From positions 4,402,001-4,466,000 of the forward strand of contig NC_081548.1 of assembly GCF_901000735.1 (NCBI RefSeq): a DNA stretch of 64,000 nucleotides, written 5' to 3'. Positions 1-13,067 of this stretch are shown in pieces (positions within the stretch are counted from its first letter, which is position 1; every line of letters begins with the position of its first letter). The notes below the pieces were generated by a model that made no database searches, was not told the DNA's origin, and saw nothing but the letters and a program-made list of their open reading frames with translations. The stretch comes from Corylus avellana. Its lineage: Eukaryota; Streptophyta; Magnoliopsida; Fagales; Betulaceae. The position numbers and the translations under genes are program-made.

Positions 1-1120
1 GTTCCATTCAAATATTGAATACTTGTAGATTACAAACGTTTTTAATCAGATTGAAAAATTTGAGTTCAATTGATGCATTTTCTAATCAGTTTGATAGATG
101 CATTGGATATATATGTAGCTCAAATAATTTCACATGATTTAGACCTTAATCAAATTAAATAAATCCCTTCAGGTAGGATTAACATCATTTACCCTGATTT
201 TATTCTCAAACTTGTGTACTAGAGCATTCAACAGCTCTAACACAGCAGAAATCCATTAAAACATGGATAAAATGACATGGACAAAAAGGAGATTCAGAAA
301 CCACATGAAATCTAACTAGAAACAAGATGGTAAGATAGCAATATATAATCAAACATAACACTTTCAAAACATAAAAAGACAAATAGACAAATAAACAGTA
401 TAAACAACTAGAAAAAAGAAGAGGACAAATCAAACAATCAGATCCAAATTAAAATCAATATGAAGCTATGAAATCAAAATAGGAACCAAAATGAGAAATT
501 GCACGTAGTCAAATATTACCCACAAATCAACATAAGAGATCTCAAATAAAGTTACAGAGATATATACACACAGCTAACAAAACACAATTTTGTTTAAAAG
601 CAAAAGGGTAATCTTTGAATCTAATTCCGAGAATGATCAATCCAAAATCAAAGCTAAAGTGAACAATCAGATTCACCCATTATTTACCCCATGATCTCAT
701 CACCCAATACTTAAACCCTAAAATTTTCCATCAAATTTCCTGCACTTTTTGATCAACCAAACAAATATAAACACCCTAAATCAAAACTCAAAAGCAAATA
801 TAAACCTAAAAAGTAAAACCCCTTATTGCTCAATTGAAACTGCTCGGCTGGAGTGAAGAAGAGAGCGGTCGCTAGTGGAGTGAAGAAGTCTAGACGAGCG
901 ACGGAGCGAGAGAGAGAGAGAGAGTCAGAGAGAGGCGGAAGTGAAGAGTGAAGAAAGAGGAGGAAGTTGTGTGAACCCTAAAGTCTAAACGTGTAAACCT
1001 AAAGTAAAAAGTAAAAATAAAAGCCAATATATATAATTTACTAAGTGGTTAAGAGTATATATATTGTATACTAACAATATCACATAAATCACTAAATAAA
1101 CATATAATTTTACTGTTATC
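1..1120. other. AT-rich non-coding stretch; possible minus-strand 5' UTR
   Basis: No coding region is recognisable here. Positions about 840-990, read on the minus strand, are rich in CT, including a (CT)n run near 910-925. This is the composition usual for a plant 5' UTR or core promoter. If it is one, the gene would run leftward out of the window. No conserved open frame backs this up, so it is only a possibility. Confidence 0.3.
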
Positions 1121-1124
1121 TTTT

Positions 1125-2733
1125 TGTTAGGCTTGGCAACTGCTTTGCGATCAACATGTTTTAGAGCAGTTGTGGTGCTTGTAGGTGAAGTTGTAAGAGA
1201 ACCACTATATTCCATAAAAAGAGAATAATTTATCACGAACATGCTTAAACTGACTAGAGTCATCCACTCTATAAATTTTCGTATAGCAGAAATTTACAAA
1301 GTGAAGCTTGTAACGAGGATCCAAAATAACTGTTATGGCTAACACTGACCTGAACTTTGATCAATATTTCTCAAATTTTGAGAGCATTTTAGTTGCCATT
1401 AATCGTTTATACTCATCTTCACTCTCATTTTCTACCTTTAAGGACATATAAATACTCTAAACCACATGAAAGTATAAGTTGGCTGTGGGATATTTTTTAC
1501 CAGAAAATTCACATGTAGCATTGTAAAAGCTACACAAGATATTGCTAATATTTTCCATCTTTTCCCATTCAGGTGAAGTAGGACAATGCTTAAAGCATGG
1601 CTCAGTCATCTCTAAATAACTAAAACCAAGTCGATAATGAATGACACTCACAAGCATAAGATATGTGGAATTCCATCTAGTTGACACATTTTGTTTTAGC
1701 CACATTTTACTATTTATTGACATTTGATTCACAGGCTGAGTAAACCTTTGTTTCCTCACTTGTGATCCTTTAACATACTTAACACAATCACGTATTTTTT
1801 GGAGAGCACCATCAATCACTTTCAAACCATCTTGTACTATCAAATTAAGAATATGTGCACAACAACGGAGGTGAAAGAACTCACCAGAACAAACAGGGGC
1901 TTTCTTAATGTTCAATTGATCTTTCAATAACCCAACAAAAATATCATTGGATGAAGCATTATCTAATGTGATAGAGAAAAGCTTGGTCTCAATCCTCCAC
2001 TATTGTATCATAGTATGCATCTTTTCACACAAATATTCCATTATATGGTGGGGCCATGAATGAAAAGTTCAACACCCTTTTTTGTAAGACACAATTTGCG
2101 TCAACATAATGTGCAGTGACACATATATACCCATCAGTTGTCAAGAAGTCCACAAATCATATGTTAAAGAAATCCTCCCACGACAACAATTCAACATAGC
2201 ATTAACCTTTTTTTTTACTTGCATACATCAGCCTTAACAGTGTTTTTAGATATAAGTTGCACACCATTATGCAAGTACTTCTTTGATTCTCTTACACCCT
2301 CATATTCAACATATCGAAAAGGTAAATCATGCTTAATAATCGATGCAACAACCAATTCTCTAAATCTTTTAGAATCAAACTTAAAAGAAACTACTAACAT
2401 ACCTCCCTGACTTCCAGATAAGAGCATCTGCCCAACATCAGGTGTGTCTTTCCTTTCGCAAGTTTTTATGTGTCCAGTCATATTTCTAGTTCCATATTTG
2501 CCTGGAGTCTTGTATGTAATGCCACATGCCTTGCATTTTGCCTGTAACGTATCATCACCTTCCACATTAACGGGATCAAAATACTTCCAAACCATTGAGG
2601 TCCTCCTACACGTTTTGGTCACCTTCTTACAAGTGCAATGACTTTCAGAAGGCTATTGTGTTGGATTTAATTCAACCACATCATCTTCAAATATGTCTTC
2701 CATAATATCTTCCGCATGTATTTTGTTACTCAT
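1125..2733 (-). pseudogene. hAT-family transposase, broken (BED finger plus middle region)
   Basis: Reading leftward from an ATG at 2733, the protein has an acidic start, then a BED zinc finger with CKACG and a later H-x4-C pair (about 2590-2440). It continues into typical hAT transposase sequence: CCAHILNLIVQDG, then STRWNSTYLML (about 1870-1660), then an LDPRYK motif (near 1310-1290). Relative to intact plant hAT transposases, an in-frame TAG follows the acidic start, several frameshifts break the middle, and the C-terminal dimerisation domain is missing. Similarity stops near 1125, so the 3' part of the element is lost. The family call is firm and the copy cannot be active. The hAT-type end at 5498 may be the 5' end of the same element, but this is not proven. 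Confidence 0.82.
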
Positions 2734-3002
2734 CTACATACATCATCATTAATAAATTAGTCCCCGCTAGATATATATCTTAACTAAGAGTTTCTAGAAA
2801 AATATCCTCAAAATGCTTTGAATACTATTAGTAATTCATTGTCATTATTTGTAGCTCTTCTCCCGAATTCAATAAAATGACACCCAAAAGCTTTACTTCA
2901 TTTGAAGCCCTACGTTTTAAAAATCCAAAGGAAACAACCTTTGAAACAGAGTACCTAAAAACAAGAAATCAACTTTCTTTTTGGGTACTCTCTAAGGAAC
3001 AG

Positions 3003-4532
3003 TATAAAATCCCTAACATTTTTCAAAATATTTATAATAAAATCTGTTGGGGTTTTTGGTGTTGTGTCCCCTTACCTGGATTTGATATTGGGTTGAGTCG
3101 AGTCATCCTTCTACCTAAATAAATTGAAAAGGTGAACTTAGAGGAGTATTTTAAAATTTTAGTCTAAAATTTTAAATAAAATACCCATATATATATATAT
3201 AACGTGTACCCCTAAAATCAACCTACTACATAACTATAATATATCTACACATATATCATAGATAACTACTTTGTGATATTCTGAGATTAAAACAGGCCAA
3301 ACTACAGCTTATAAATTGATTTAAGAAATTATTCTTATATATATATATATGTACGGACCCTTCGTGTAAACATATAAAATCCTATCCAAAAAATATTGCA
3401 TAGATATCTATATATATAGTCCTTATGTGATATCCAATTTCCAATCCCTAATAATGCTGCATATATATTTATATACACAAAAAAACCTTACGTGACTATA
3501 TATATATATCTGGCGCTATTCAATTATCCTATAAGTCTTGCACATCTATAATTTTTTATTTATTTATTTTTTATGTGATGTATAAAATCTAATCACAAAA
3601 TCACTACATATATACACTAACTTATGTGAACATATATAAAAATCTGACTAAACAAAATATTGCATATATATAATCTTTATAAAATTTATAGAACTAACAC
3701 TTCAACAACAAGAGTCGTTTAAGCTTTTTTACAAATTCCTAAACAACTACCCGTATAGGAATCCTAAAAGAAATACCCATAAGAAGCAAATAATAAACAC
3801 ATCCTCGATCTCTTTTCAAGAAGACAAAATGATAACAGAGAAAGAGAGCAGCAATTCCTTACCGTTGCTGTGCTAAGAGTGAGATTGAAAGAAAGTCTTG
3901 AAACAATCCTCGTGTTTGTGCTTCTTTACAGTGTGGACGTGAGGAAATGATGAAAGCTTTTGGGGTATTTATACAATAACCAAAGAGAGTTAAGAGAGAG
4001 ATATATTAAAAATTCAAGCTAAAAGACAAGTGTTGAGAGAGATATGGTGAAATCCATGCCGAAGGACAGTTGTCTACTACGTGGCTTCAAAATACCTGAT
4101 TGGCTATGCATGAGATACAATTTTCAAGGAATTGAAGGGATAAAGACACGTTGGTCTTGTTCTTTTCTTAGAAGCCAAGAAGGCAATAAGGCTTTAAATA
4201 ATAAAAGAATTTAAAGCTCTCTCTTTTCTTTTTCTTTTTTCTTTTTTCTTTTTTGGTTATTGTTGTTGCAAGGCCTACGTTGAGTTTGGGACAAAATAAT
4301 AAATAAATTCCTCCTAGATTCTAGGAGACTTTAATTGGCTAAAAAAAAAACCTCTTAAGTCCTACTTTGGTGGATCCTCTTGTATATTCATATAGATTTA
4401 TATACATAACTATATACTCCCACATATATATATATATATATAAAATATTAATAGCACTTATAAAAGCATTTAATATATACAAAGATGCTTTATAACTCTA
4501 TTTTAAATCTATAAAATTTACAGGATGTCACA
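3003..4532 (-). mobile_element. Putative solo LTR with 5-bp TSD
   Basis: On the minus strand the segment begins at 4532 with TGTGACATCC, a common start for plant LTRs. It is flanked by the direct repeat AACAG at 2998-3002 and 4533-4537, as expected for a 5-bp LTR TSD. The flanking DNA rejoins into an inverted repeat: GGGTACTCT ends just left of the insert and AGAGTACCC starts just right of it, which suggests they were once continuous. A TATA-like box (TATAAATA on the minus strand, near 3975) and a possible splice donor (CAACGGTAAG, near 3865) lie inside. The other end (TATAAAATCC on plus) lacks the canonical TG, so that border is less certain. No polyprotein sequence is present. Confidence 0.55.
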
Positions 4533-5039
4533 AACAGAGTACCCAAAAACAAAACACCAACCCATTCGGTCAAGAACCGAAATACCCAAAACAAAGCTCC
4601 AAAACTATGGATGTTAAACTTAGCGAATCCACAAATCCATGGACACTGTATTTCAGAGTCACAAAAGAAAACCTTAAAATATGATAAGTCTAGCTTTTGC
4701 TATGTCCAAATATTAAGTTCATAAAAAAGCGGTAAAAAGTGTTGTAAATTTTTCAAAATAGGGAAACTATATAAACTCCTGCAATTAGTAGTAAATATAC
4801 CAATTGTAAGGCTATCAATACGGACTTGCAATTCCCTAATTCAACAAATACACATTAATAATGAATCAGAAAATAAGATCATGTAAACTTATAATCAAGG
4901 CTGAAATTATGTTCTGTTGCAGAAATTTCAATAGTGGGAAAACCAATTATAGATTGGTGTTGCTTTAAAATGAATGGGAGAGCCTGGAAATGAAGAAATC
5001 TCATCACTAAAACAAATAAAAGGAAAGAAGATACCTGAC

Positions 5040-5498
5040 GGCTAGAGGTAGTGGTAGCTGTAGCGACGCTGCACCGCGAACCAAGAGAGACAGAGCGATC
5101 GACGAAGAAGGAGCTATGGACAGAGGTAGTGTCGAAGTGGTAGCGCCTCGAACCAAGAGAGAGGGAGAGACTAACGAAGAGAGTTAAGAGACTGAGAGAG
5201 AGACTGAGAGAGAGTGACATATCGAAGCAGTGAGGGGCTGGAGGCGTGAGCCGTGAGGTGAGGGTGAGTGAACTCAGCGTGAAGGTGACTGACTGGGTGA
5301 GGCTATGAGAGACAGTGAGACTGGTGAGCGGCGCAAAGTGATGGTTTAGGACTTTAGGGTTAGTGAGCTACTTCGGTGTATATATATATACGGGTGACCA
5401 GTTTATGACCTGAACCCATTTAGCCTCAATCCTAACCCTAAAATTACGTGTCGGGTTCGTGTCAGGTTCACGGGTCATGGGTTAAATTGCCAGCCCTA
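5040..5498 (-). mobile_element. hAT-type 5' terminal region
   Basis: Read on the minus strand from 5498, the sequence starts TAGGGCTGGCAATTTAACCC and continues with repeated ACCCG motifs, the usual subterminal pattern of plant hAT elements. It then passes a TATA-like stretch (5380-5392) and a CT-rich leader ending in a splice-donor-like CAGGTATCTT near 5030. This looks like the promoter, leader and first intron of a leftward hAT transposase gene. The dead transposase at 1125-2733 is the natural candidate, with the solo LTR sitting between them. No matching 8-bp TSD was found on the left. Confidence 0.5.
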
Positions 5499-5678
5499 CC
5501 CCTAGCATACGTTCGATCAGGAAGTGAATGTCTCGGGTTTTGTTTAAAATAACTCAACGGATTGGGGTTACTCATTAGGGGTTTAGGTTTTTGGGCTTAT
5601 AAAACCTTGTTTTAGAAAAATGTTTTGTCGCTTGTAGTAAATTATTTGTCTTTTAAAACTAGTGTGTTTGTCGGGGTA
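5499..5678. other. Unresolved LTR-like fragment
   Basis: The right end reads, on the minus strand, TATAATACCCCGAC, close to the TGTAATACCCCG start of many plant gypsy LTRs. There is no partner LTR and no coding sequence. It may be the start of a minus-strand LTR cut by the neighbouring hAT end at 5498. Confidence 0.25.
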
Positions 5679-5815
5679 TTATAGAAAAGGCCCGCCAATC
5701 GCACTAACCATTAATCGCTTTTGAAGGCGATTAAGAAAAATCACCAACCACCTAGGCAGTTACGGTTAACGGTTTTAACTTTTTTCCAAGCACTAACTGC
5801 TAATTAGGCTTAAGA
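5679..5815. mobile_element. Fragment related to the hAT-like MITE at 12.7 kb
   Basis: GAAAAGG, then ACTAACCATTAATCGCTTTT and a CCTAGG-centred GGTTA-rich stretch, resemble the left part and core of the element at 12696-13026. Its borders and TSD cannot be fixed. Confidence 0.4.
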
Positions 5816-7107
5816 TAGCTTGATTAAAGCGTTAATTGGACTTTAGGACACTAAGGACACCTAGAGGGACATTTTTGAAAATTTTGAATTTCTTCGGAGC
5901 TACAATAGACGAACGCTCGCGTGGGGGACCACACGAGCGCTCGCCTGGCAACAGTACATGAACGCTTGTGTGAGGACCAGGCCGAGCACTCATTGACTTT
6001 TTGTTGACCGCTGGTTTTTGCCCGCGCATGCCACCTACAATTCAAAAACCCTTGGATAAACAGTACACGAGCACTCGACACTATAGTACATGAGCCCTCG
6101 CAACTTTTCAGAAATTTTTTATAGTGCCTTCAACTTTTTCCCTCTATTTAAACCCATCCCCCAATGCCTTAAAACCCCCATTTCAGCCTTTGAAGCCTTA
6201 GGGAAACTATGTTGCTTTAATTCTTGAGTGTGTGTAAGGTTGTGAGTATTTTGTTGAGAGGAATGAGGTGCTCTTGGAGAGCTTACTTGTTGAGGTAACC
6301 ACTGCACTCTCTTTGTGTTTTGTTAGGTTATTAAGCTAACTTCTTGATTTATAATAGCTTAGTGGTTATATCTAGGTACTTGCCCTTAGGGGACGAGCAC
6401 TCGCTCAAAGACATTCCAGAGAACGTCATCTCAGCCCGACGTTCTACTACCCCTATTTTGAGTCTTAGGGTCGTTTTAGTTGAACTTAGGACTAATAGTA
6501 GGTTTTTCACAGATTTGGAGAACTCACATCATTCAGAGGAGTACTCGAAGAGGTTGTTCGACCCATGTGAGTTTTAACTCACATAATGCTTGCCATTTAT
6601 TTTTCCGCATTGCACGACTATTTTGTATACCAAAACATACATATTTACAACTCTCATGATATACACTTTGCTGCACCATGAACTTTATTATTTGTGAAAA
6701 TGTGCTACTTAACAAGATAATGACACTTAGATTTGTAAAAACATGCATGTAAAATACGGACAAGATTAATTGCATCGTATAACATGGTACACCGGTATGT
6801 GTGGGATAACCGCTATGGACTTACTATACATGTTAACTTTATGGTCAAATGTGTGTGTTGTTATATGTGCCTTGGATCCAATGGTTGTTTCGTGACCGAT
6901 GCAGCCTTAACGGACGGTCACTATGGGATGTACATCATTAGTAGCGTGGACCACTCGAGGTCAGACTCGGTCAGGCTGCTAGTGTTATGTACGGTAGTGT
7001 ACAATGGTTGGGGCACCGATATTGTATTACAAGTCCATTGGGACAGTGCTAACCCCGCTAAGAATGGGTAATATCTCGAGTAGACCATATTGTTGAATTA
7101 TCATTGT

Positions 7108-10100
7108 TAGGGGTGGGCAGATTAACCGCTTATCGATTACCAACCGATTACCGAATTTAACATAACCGATAATAACCGTAACTGATAGTTATCGGTTAGT
7201 AATCGGTTAAAAATTTTATACCGATAAGCTTATCGGTCGGTTAATAATTTGTTATCGAAAAACCGATATGACCGATAAGTTTTTTAATTTTGAATTTTTT
7301 ATAATTTTATATTTATTATTGAAACCAAAACAACGTCGTTGGTTTCACTATACTGTCTATAGAGAAGTAACAAACCTATCTTAGGTTTTCACTTTTCTTG
7401 CTTTTCCCAAACTAGCAAGCAGCACTACAGCAGCCAGCAGGTCTCCCTCCGTCGATCCCGCAGCATAAGCGCCACAAGAAGGTCTCGCGTCGCAGCAGAA
7501 GCGCCGCAAGCCCGCAGCAGCACCGCATCTCCGTCCTCTCCCTCGAGTCCCTCTGCAGCACCTGCACCGTCGATCTCTCGCACCATCGCACACTCACTCG
7601 CACCATCGCACACCTGCACCGTCGCTCTTCTCTCGCAGAGTCGTATCGCAGCCCAGGTAATTTTCTGGGTTAATTGTTTTTTTCTTGTTTCATGAATGAA
7701 GTGGCTGGTTGAATTCTTGTTTCTCATGATGATTCGTTTCCCATTTCTAAGGATTTACATCAACACCTTCCTATGCATTTCAAGATCTTATTTTTCAGAT
7801 TTTCAATCGAGTGAAAATGAATCTTGTAAATTGAAAGATCTAATATTATTGTTGTTTGTTGGTAGCTTTTCCCATGACTGTTGTTGATTTATCATAAAAT
7901 TTTGGAGCTTCAAATCTAGTGGTTGTTGTTGGGAGAAATTAAGTTATATATGGCCTTGGTCTGTTTTCAATTTGACCTTATTCTAGTAATTATATATTGC
8001 TAGTTAGAGTTTCACTTTTCACTTGCTACTGCAGTACTCTTTGGAGCTTATACTCTTATATGCTTCTAATACATCATTGATACTAATAATATTAGAGATG
8101 CATTATGCTTCCAATAGTTCTATTCGAAAACATCAATTCACAAAATGGGTCTGAATCTGATTCCCATCTAGTTTTTTGAACTTTTCATATACTGTGTTTT
8201 TTTAATAAGTAATTTTTCACATTGTATGAGTTTTAAAAATATTGAATACAAACTATTTTTATTTTTATTGTAGTTTAGATGAATGCATATGCACCTATAT
8301 CAGCTACTTCTTCTTGTCCCATAGATGATGAAGAATTAGAAACATATGATGATGAATCTGATGAATTTGAAACAGATACCCAAGGGATTAGATGTGCTGG
8401 TTCTATGGGAACATCTCTTAGTCGTGGTGGACGACCACCAATCCCTGGTAAAAAAAGATTAAGAATGAAAAGATCTTCAGTATGGGACCATTTTACTAAA
8501 GATAATAGTAGTTCTGAAAATTTTCCTACTGCAAATTGTAACTACTGTGGAAGTTAGTATAAATGTCATCCTACAAGAAATGGCACCTCTAACATGTTGT
8601 ACCATTTTAGAAATTGTGAAAAGTACAAGAGCTTAAAAGCAAGAGAAGATAGCTCTCAGTCTAAGTTCACTTTTGTGGCCGGAGAGAATCAGAGCAGTGG
8701 TGCTAGTGGTAATAACCTAATTATTGCTAAGTATTCTGAACAACTTATTAGGGAGACACTTTCTGAAATGATCATTGTTGATGAATTTCCATTTTCAGTT
8801 GTGGAGAAGAAGGGTATTAAGAAAATATTTAGGGTTTTTGAGCCTCGATATACGCTTCCTTCTCGCTATATAGTGATGAAGGATTGTGTTAAGTTGTTTA
8901 TGACCAAAAATGACCTAATAAAAAAAAAGTTGTTAATAGCTGGTCAAAGGATTTGTTTGACCACTGACACTTAGACTTCGATTCAAAATATGAATTACAT
9001 GGTTGTAAGTGGACATTTCATTGATCCTTCTTGAAAATATCACAAAAGAATATTGGCATTTCGCCAAGTGTCGGATCACAAGGCAATAACGATTACCAAG
9101 GAAATAGAGCAATGTTTGGTAGAATGGGGGATTAAAAATTTGTTGGTGATAACACTTGACAATGCAAGTGCTAATGACAAGGCAATTACTAAGTTTAAAA
9201 AAAGAAATATGTCAAATGCAAATGTTATTTGTTGCCATGAGTTTGTCCATGTAAGGTGTTGTGCGCATGTTCTAAATTTAATTGTGCAAGCAGGTACGAA
9301 GGACGTACATGATTCAATTGAAAGGATCCGAAATATGGTGAAGTATGTGAAAGGATCCCCCCAAAGATTGGCCATCTTTAAGTCTTGTGTAGAAAGGAAG
9401 CAACTTGGGTGTAAATTTTCATTGAAACTTGATGTTTCCACTAGATGGAACTCTACTTATAACATGTTGGAGGTAACACAAAAGTATGAAAGGGCATTTG
9501 ATCTTATGTTAGATGAAGATTCGAATTTTTTCAACTATTTGAATGATGATGAGTTGGGGACTCCGACTAAAGATAATTGGAAGAAGATTCGACACTTTGT
9601 TAAATTTTTGCGTGTGTTTTATGAGGGGACAATAAGGATGTTGGGTTCCTCGTACTCAACTTCCAACTTATTTTTTGAAACACTCCAAAATGTTTATCAT
9701 TGTTTGACGAAGTATTGTAAAAGTGATGATTATTCGTTGAGTAACATGGCAACAAGTATGAAAGAGAAATATGATAAGTATTGGGGAGGTTTTGAGGCTA
9801 TTAACCCTTTTTTTTCTTGCTGATGTGCTTGATCCACGTTATAAGATATCCGTCTTGGAATTTTGGTTGCAAACAAATGTGGGTACACCAAAAGCAACAA
9901 GAATTATTGTCAACTTAAAGAATGTCTTAGACCAGTTTTATCAACATGCTAAGAATGTTGAAGGAAGTGGGACTAGGGTTTCAAATGAGGGTGTGGATGT
10001 GGGTACAAGTTCCGAAGGTGTGGGTGCTAATAAGAAAGATGCTTTAGCTATTTACCATTTATTTCAGGCGTCTAAAAATGTGATGATGTGTCAGACAGAG

Positions 10101-11777
10101 ATAGAGCAATATTGTACGGAAGAGGTCAAGTCACCAAGTAAGACCTTTGATATCTTAATGTGGTGGAGGGTAAATAAGTCAAAGTTTTCGGTTCTCGCCG
10201 AGATAGCATGGGATGTCCTTGCAATTCCACTTACCTCTGTTGCTTCTGAGTCGGCGTTTAGCACCGGAGGTTGCATCATAGATCCTTTTCGGGGTTCTTT
10301 GGCTCCAAAAATAGTGGAAGCTCTTATTTGTTGTCAGAATTGGTTGAGATCTTCTCCCAATTTTGAGTATGGTGAGCCACTCTTGCCTGATATTGAAGAT
10401 GAAGAAAGCTACAAGCTTGAGTCGGGTAATATTTGTTAATTTCAAATTTGTTCATTGTTCTAATTATTTGATTAAATTATTTTTATTTTTTACTAATCCT
10501 TTAAAAATTTCGTTGTGGTAAAAATTTTGTCTAATTCCCTCACATTTGATACGGATTAAAGGTTTGATGGATGAACTTTGCGGGGTGATGTTTTGTTTAA
10601 AGTATTTGGTAAGTTTTTTGCATTATATATATATATATATATTTTTTTTTTCTAACTTGATATTTATTTCTTACTCTTTAATATTAATCACTAATAGCGA
10701 TTCACCATGTTTATGTTTTGTCTATTGAAGGAAGCAAATTTAAGGAATTGAAGATAATCCATGTTTGAGGTGGATCATGGAATTGGAAATTATTATGTAA
10801 CCGTGTTTATGTTTATCCATATTGATTACTATCTTTATGTTTTCTTTCTACTTTTGATATTTGTGTAATCGGTGTTGCCCTTTATGTGGGTTAAACTTAT
10901 TTTCTTTTTACTAAGTGACTTACTGACTTTACTTGGTTGATACTTTGTTTATTATTCTTGGATGAATTTTAATTTGGGTTTGGGTAGGTTTGATATATAT
11001 ATATTTTAGTTTTGTTGATTTGAGATTGCCTGATTGGTGTTGGTGTTTGGCTATTTGCTGCTTTAATGAAGGCATTGGATGTGATTTCTTTGCCTTTTGT
11101 GAAAGCATTATTCATTAATTGGTATTTTAGGTTTGTTTAAATTGAGATGAAAATAAGTTTGTACGTTGTAAGTTACAATAAGTTCCGGAAGAGGAAGCTT
11201 GTTTAGGATGTTGGTTTTATTTGGTAATTATATTTCTATTGCACGACTAGAGTACTGTATAATTATTGACTATTGAGCATATTTGTGATTTTTATTTTTT
11301 AGTCTCTCTTATTTTGACTATTTGTGCTTATTTTCTTAACTAAAAAAAAAAAAAAAATGTTCTCTTAAAGCATTACGTGCATTTGGCAGTTTATTCATTT
11401 GATTTTTATTTTATATTGTAGTGGATCAATATAAAATAAAAAATAAAAAAATAAAAAAAACTTCAATAATCAATAAGCTATTTTAGCCAAAAATATACTC
11501 CAAAATAACTAATTTTTAATAAGCTATTTTAGGCTTTAGCTCAACAAATCGTATTTGGGCCTCCAAAATAATTAATTTTTGGCCCAATTAGCAACCAATT
11601 AAAAGCCCACAAAAAATCGATTTAACCGACAGATTAATCGATTACTAATATGACCGATAATTTTCGGTAACATTTCTTATCGGTCAGTAATCGATTAGGA
11701 TTTGGTTAACCGATAGCTTATCGGTTACCGACCGGTAAGCCCATTAACCGGACCGATATGACCGATACCTAGCCCTA
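7108..11777 (+). mobile_element. Full-length hAT element with 8-bp TSD
   Basis: The element begins TAGGGGTGGGCAG and ends CCTAGCCCTA, so both termini share the TAGGG inverted start typical of plant hATs. The target duplication ATCATTGT is perfect at 7100-7107 and 11778-11785. Both subterminal regions are dense in ACCGATTA/TATCGGTTA motifs in both orientations, the likely transposase binding sites. Inside are a CT-rich leader (7380-7650), an intron-like segment up to about 8275, a transposase pseudogene (8279-10439) and about 1.3 kb of AT-rich 3' sequence. The element is 4,670 bp and sits in older LTR-like DNA. Confidence 0.92.
8279..10439 (+). pseudogene. hAT transposase, complete length but inactivated
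   Basis: The frame runs from ATG 8279 through an acidic N-terminus, a BED zinc finger (SVWDHFTK near 8485, CNYCGS near 8540, H-x4-C near 8605), the catalytic core (TLDNASANDKA, HVRCCAHVLNLIVQAG, STRWNSTYNML, LDPRYK) and a full C-terminal dimerisation domain (WWRVNKSKFSVLAEIAWD, then SVASESAFSTGG) ending at 10439. Three in-frame stops break it: TAG at 8555 inside the zinc finger, TAG at 8972, and TGA at 9032 where a Trp codon is expected. A frameshift lies at the T8 tract near 9808, after which reading resumes in another frame. An intact copy would have about 720 residues. It belongs to the Ac/RICESLEEPER-like branch and is clearly dead. Confidence 0.93.
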
Positions 11778-12440
11778 ATCATTGTTTTTCATACTATAAG
11801 CATGTACTATATTCATATTGCATTCACGGATAACTATCGTATCTAAAATGTTGCATACTTTATCAAATGGAGTTCATCACTAAATGACATGGGTATTGTG
11901 TGCATTATCTCTCACTAAGTCTTTGTACTTACTCCTTTTTATTTTTCTCTTTTATGTAAAATTGCGCGATTTAGCTAGTGTAGAGGAGGATGCCTTCAAA
12001 CCAAATCATGGTGGTTGCTTAGGACATGATTCGGGTCATTTTTGAAAACATGGACTCGGTATGGCTGAAGTCCATGTGGGACGATAGAGGGACCATCTGG
12101 GCAAAGATGATAGATATAGTGATCATACTTGCACTACTTAAGATTAAGCATTAATCTTATTATATTATTTTAAGACAATAATTTGGGGTTGTAATATTTT
12201 GATGATCGGTTTTTGACCATATATTTGATGACCTATTTATAATATGATGCTTTATCTTTACTCTGGTGGTTGTGCTTGTGATGTTTAGTTATTGCTTTCT
12301 ATTCTTGTAGTTAAAGTCTTTCGCTATATTCTCTCGTTTATGAGAGATAATGATCCATGAGTCTTGTCCCGTGAAGGATGTAACTGGAAGACGAACCATA
12401 AAGTCAATTACCAGTTTATTGATTTTCACGGGGCGTTACA

Positions 12441-12498
12441 ATATATATATATTATTTGAATAATAATAAAAAAAGTAAATGATGTGATATAAAAAGTG

Positions 12499-12545
<47 letters not shown>

Positions 12546-12695
12546 ATGTTATTTTTTTCTTGGAGAAAAGTTGTGAAAACTGTACGAAAGGGCAAAATAA
12601 TTTGCCAAAGAGGACCCTATGTTAGGAGAGTTTTCCCTCTCGCCATTGGGGTTTCCACGTGGTAGAGCTATGGTTTTTTTGCAAGTGTATTTTTC
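12441..12695. repeat. AT microsatellite and short spacer
   Basis: An (AT)n run of about 40 bases occupies 12502-12541. The rest is AT-rich and shows no gene. Confidence 0.85.
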
Positions 12696-13026
12696 TTAGG
12701 GGTGAAAAGGTGGGCAACTAACCACTAACCGCTTTTAAATGCAGTTAGGAAAAATCGTTAATTGCCTATAAAAATATTAAAAAAAATACATGAAACGACG
12801 TTGTTTTTATGTTTAAATATATATAGATATTTAGAAACAATGTTGTTTTTTGTTTTATTTGTTTTAATTGTTTTAATTTGTTTATTTTAAAAAGTGATTA
12901 TTAGGATTATTAATCGCTAACCGCCGGTTAACCGTTTAGGCGGTTAATGTATTTTATTAACCGCCTAGGCGGTTACGGTTAGCGATTTTAGCAAATAATC
13001 GCTAACTGTGATCGCCTTTTCACTAA
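12696..13026. mobile_element. Short hAT-like MITE upstream of the PPR gene
   Basis: The left end TTAGGGGTGAAAAGG is mirrored by the right end CCTTTTCACTAA. Flanks are TATTTTTC (12688-12695) and TATTTTTT (13027-13034), matching 7 of 8 bases as an 8-bp hAT TSD. The inside is a non-coding palindromic mix of GGTTA/TAACC motifs around CCTAGGCGGTT. It sits about 360 bp before the PPR start codon, so it borders the promoter. Confidence 0.65.
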
Positions 13027-13067
13027 TATTTTTTTTTTAGACCAATGGATTCACTTTCCTAGGCTAG

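Larger units (their letters stand above)
5830..12440 (+). mobile_element. Gypsy-like LTR remnant, split by a hAT insertion
   Basis: Without the hAT insert at 7108-11777, about 1.9 kb of low-complexity-free, non-coding sequence remains. It ends at 12440 with GGGGCGTTACA, a common 3' end of plant gypsy LTRs. A TATA-like TATTTAAACCC lies near 6146. The part at about 6868-7000 (TTGGATCCAA...GACCGATG...CTCGGTCAGG) is matched by a related copy at about 61660-61770, so it is dispersed. The expected TGTAACGCCCC start was not found, and the left border is a guess. No gag or pol remains. Confidence 0.45.

Noticed and set aside
4879..5220. Minus-strand open frame rich in Ser-Leu repeats
   Set aside because: The repeat comes from a (CT)n leader in a hAT 5' region; there is no domain and no coding character.
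7381..7727. Overlapping minus-strand frames rich in Arg, Cys and Ala
   Set aside because: They lie antisense in the CT-rich leader of the hAT element; several frames are open at once because of base composition.
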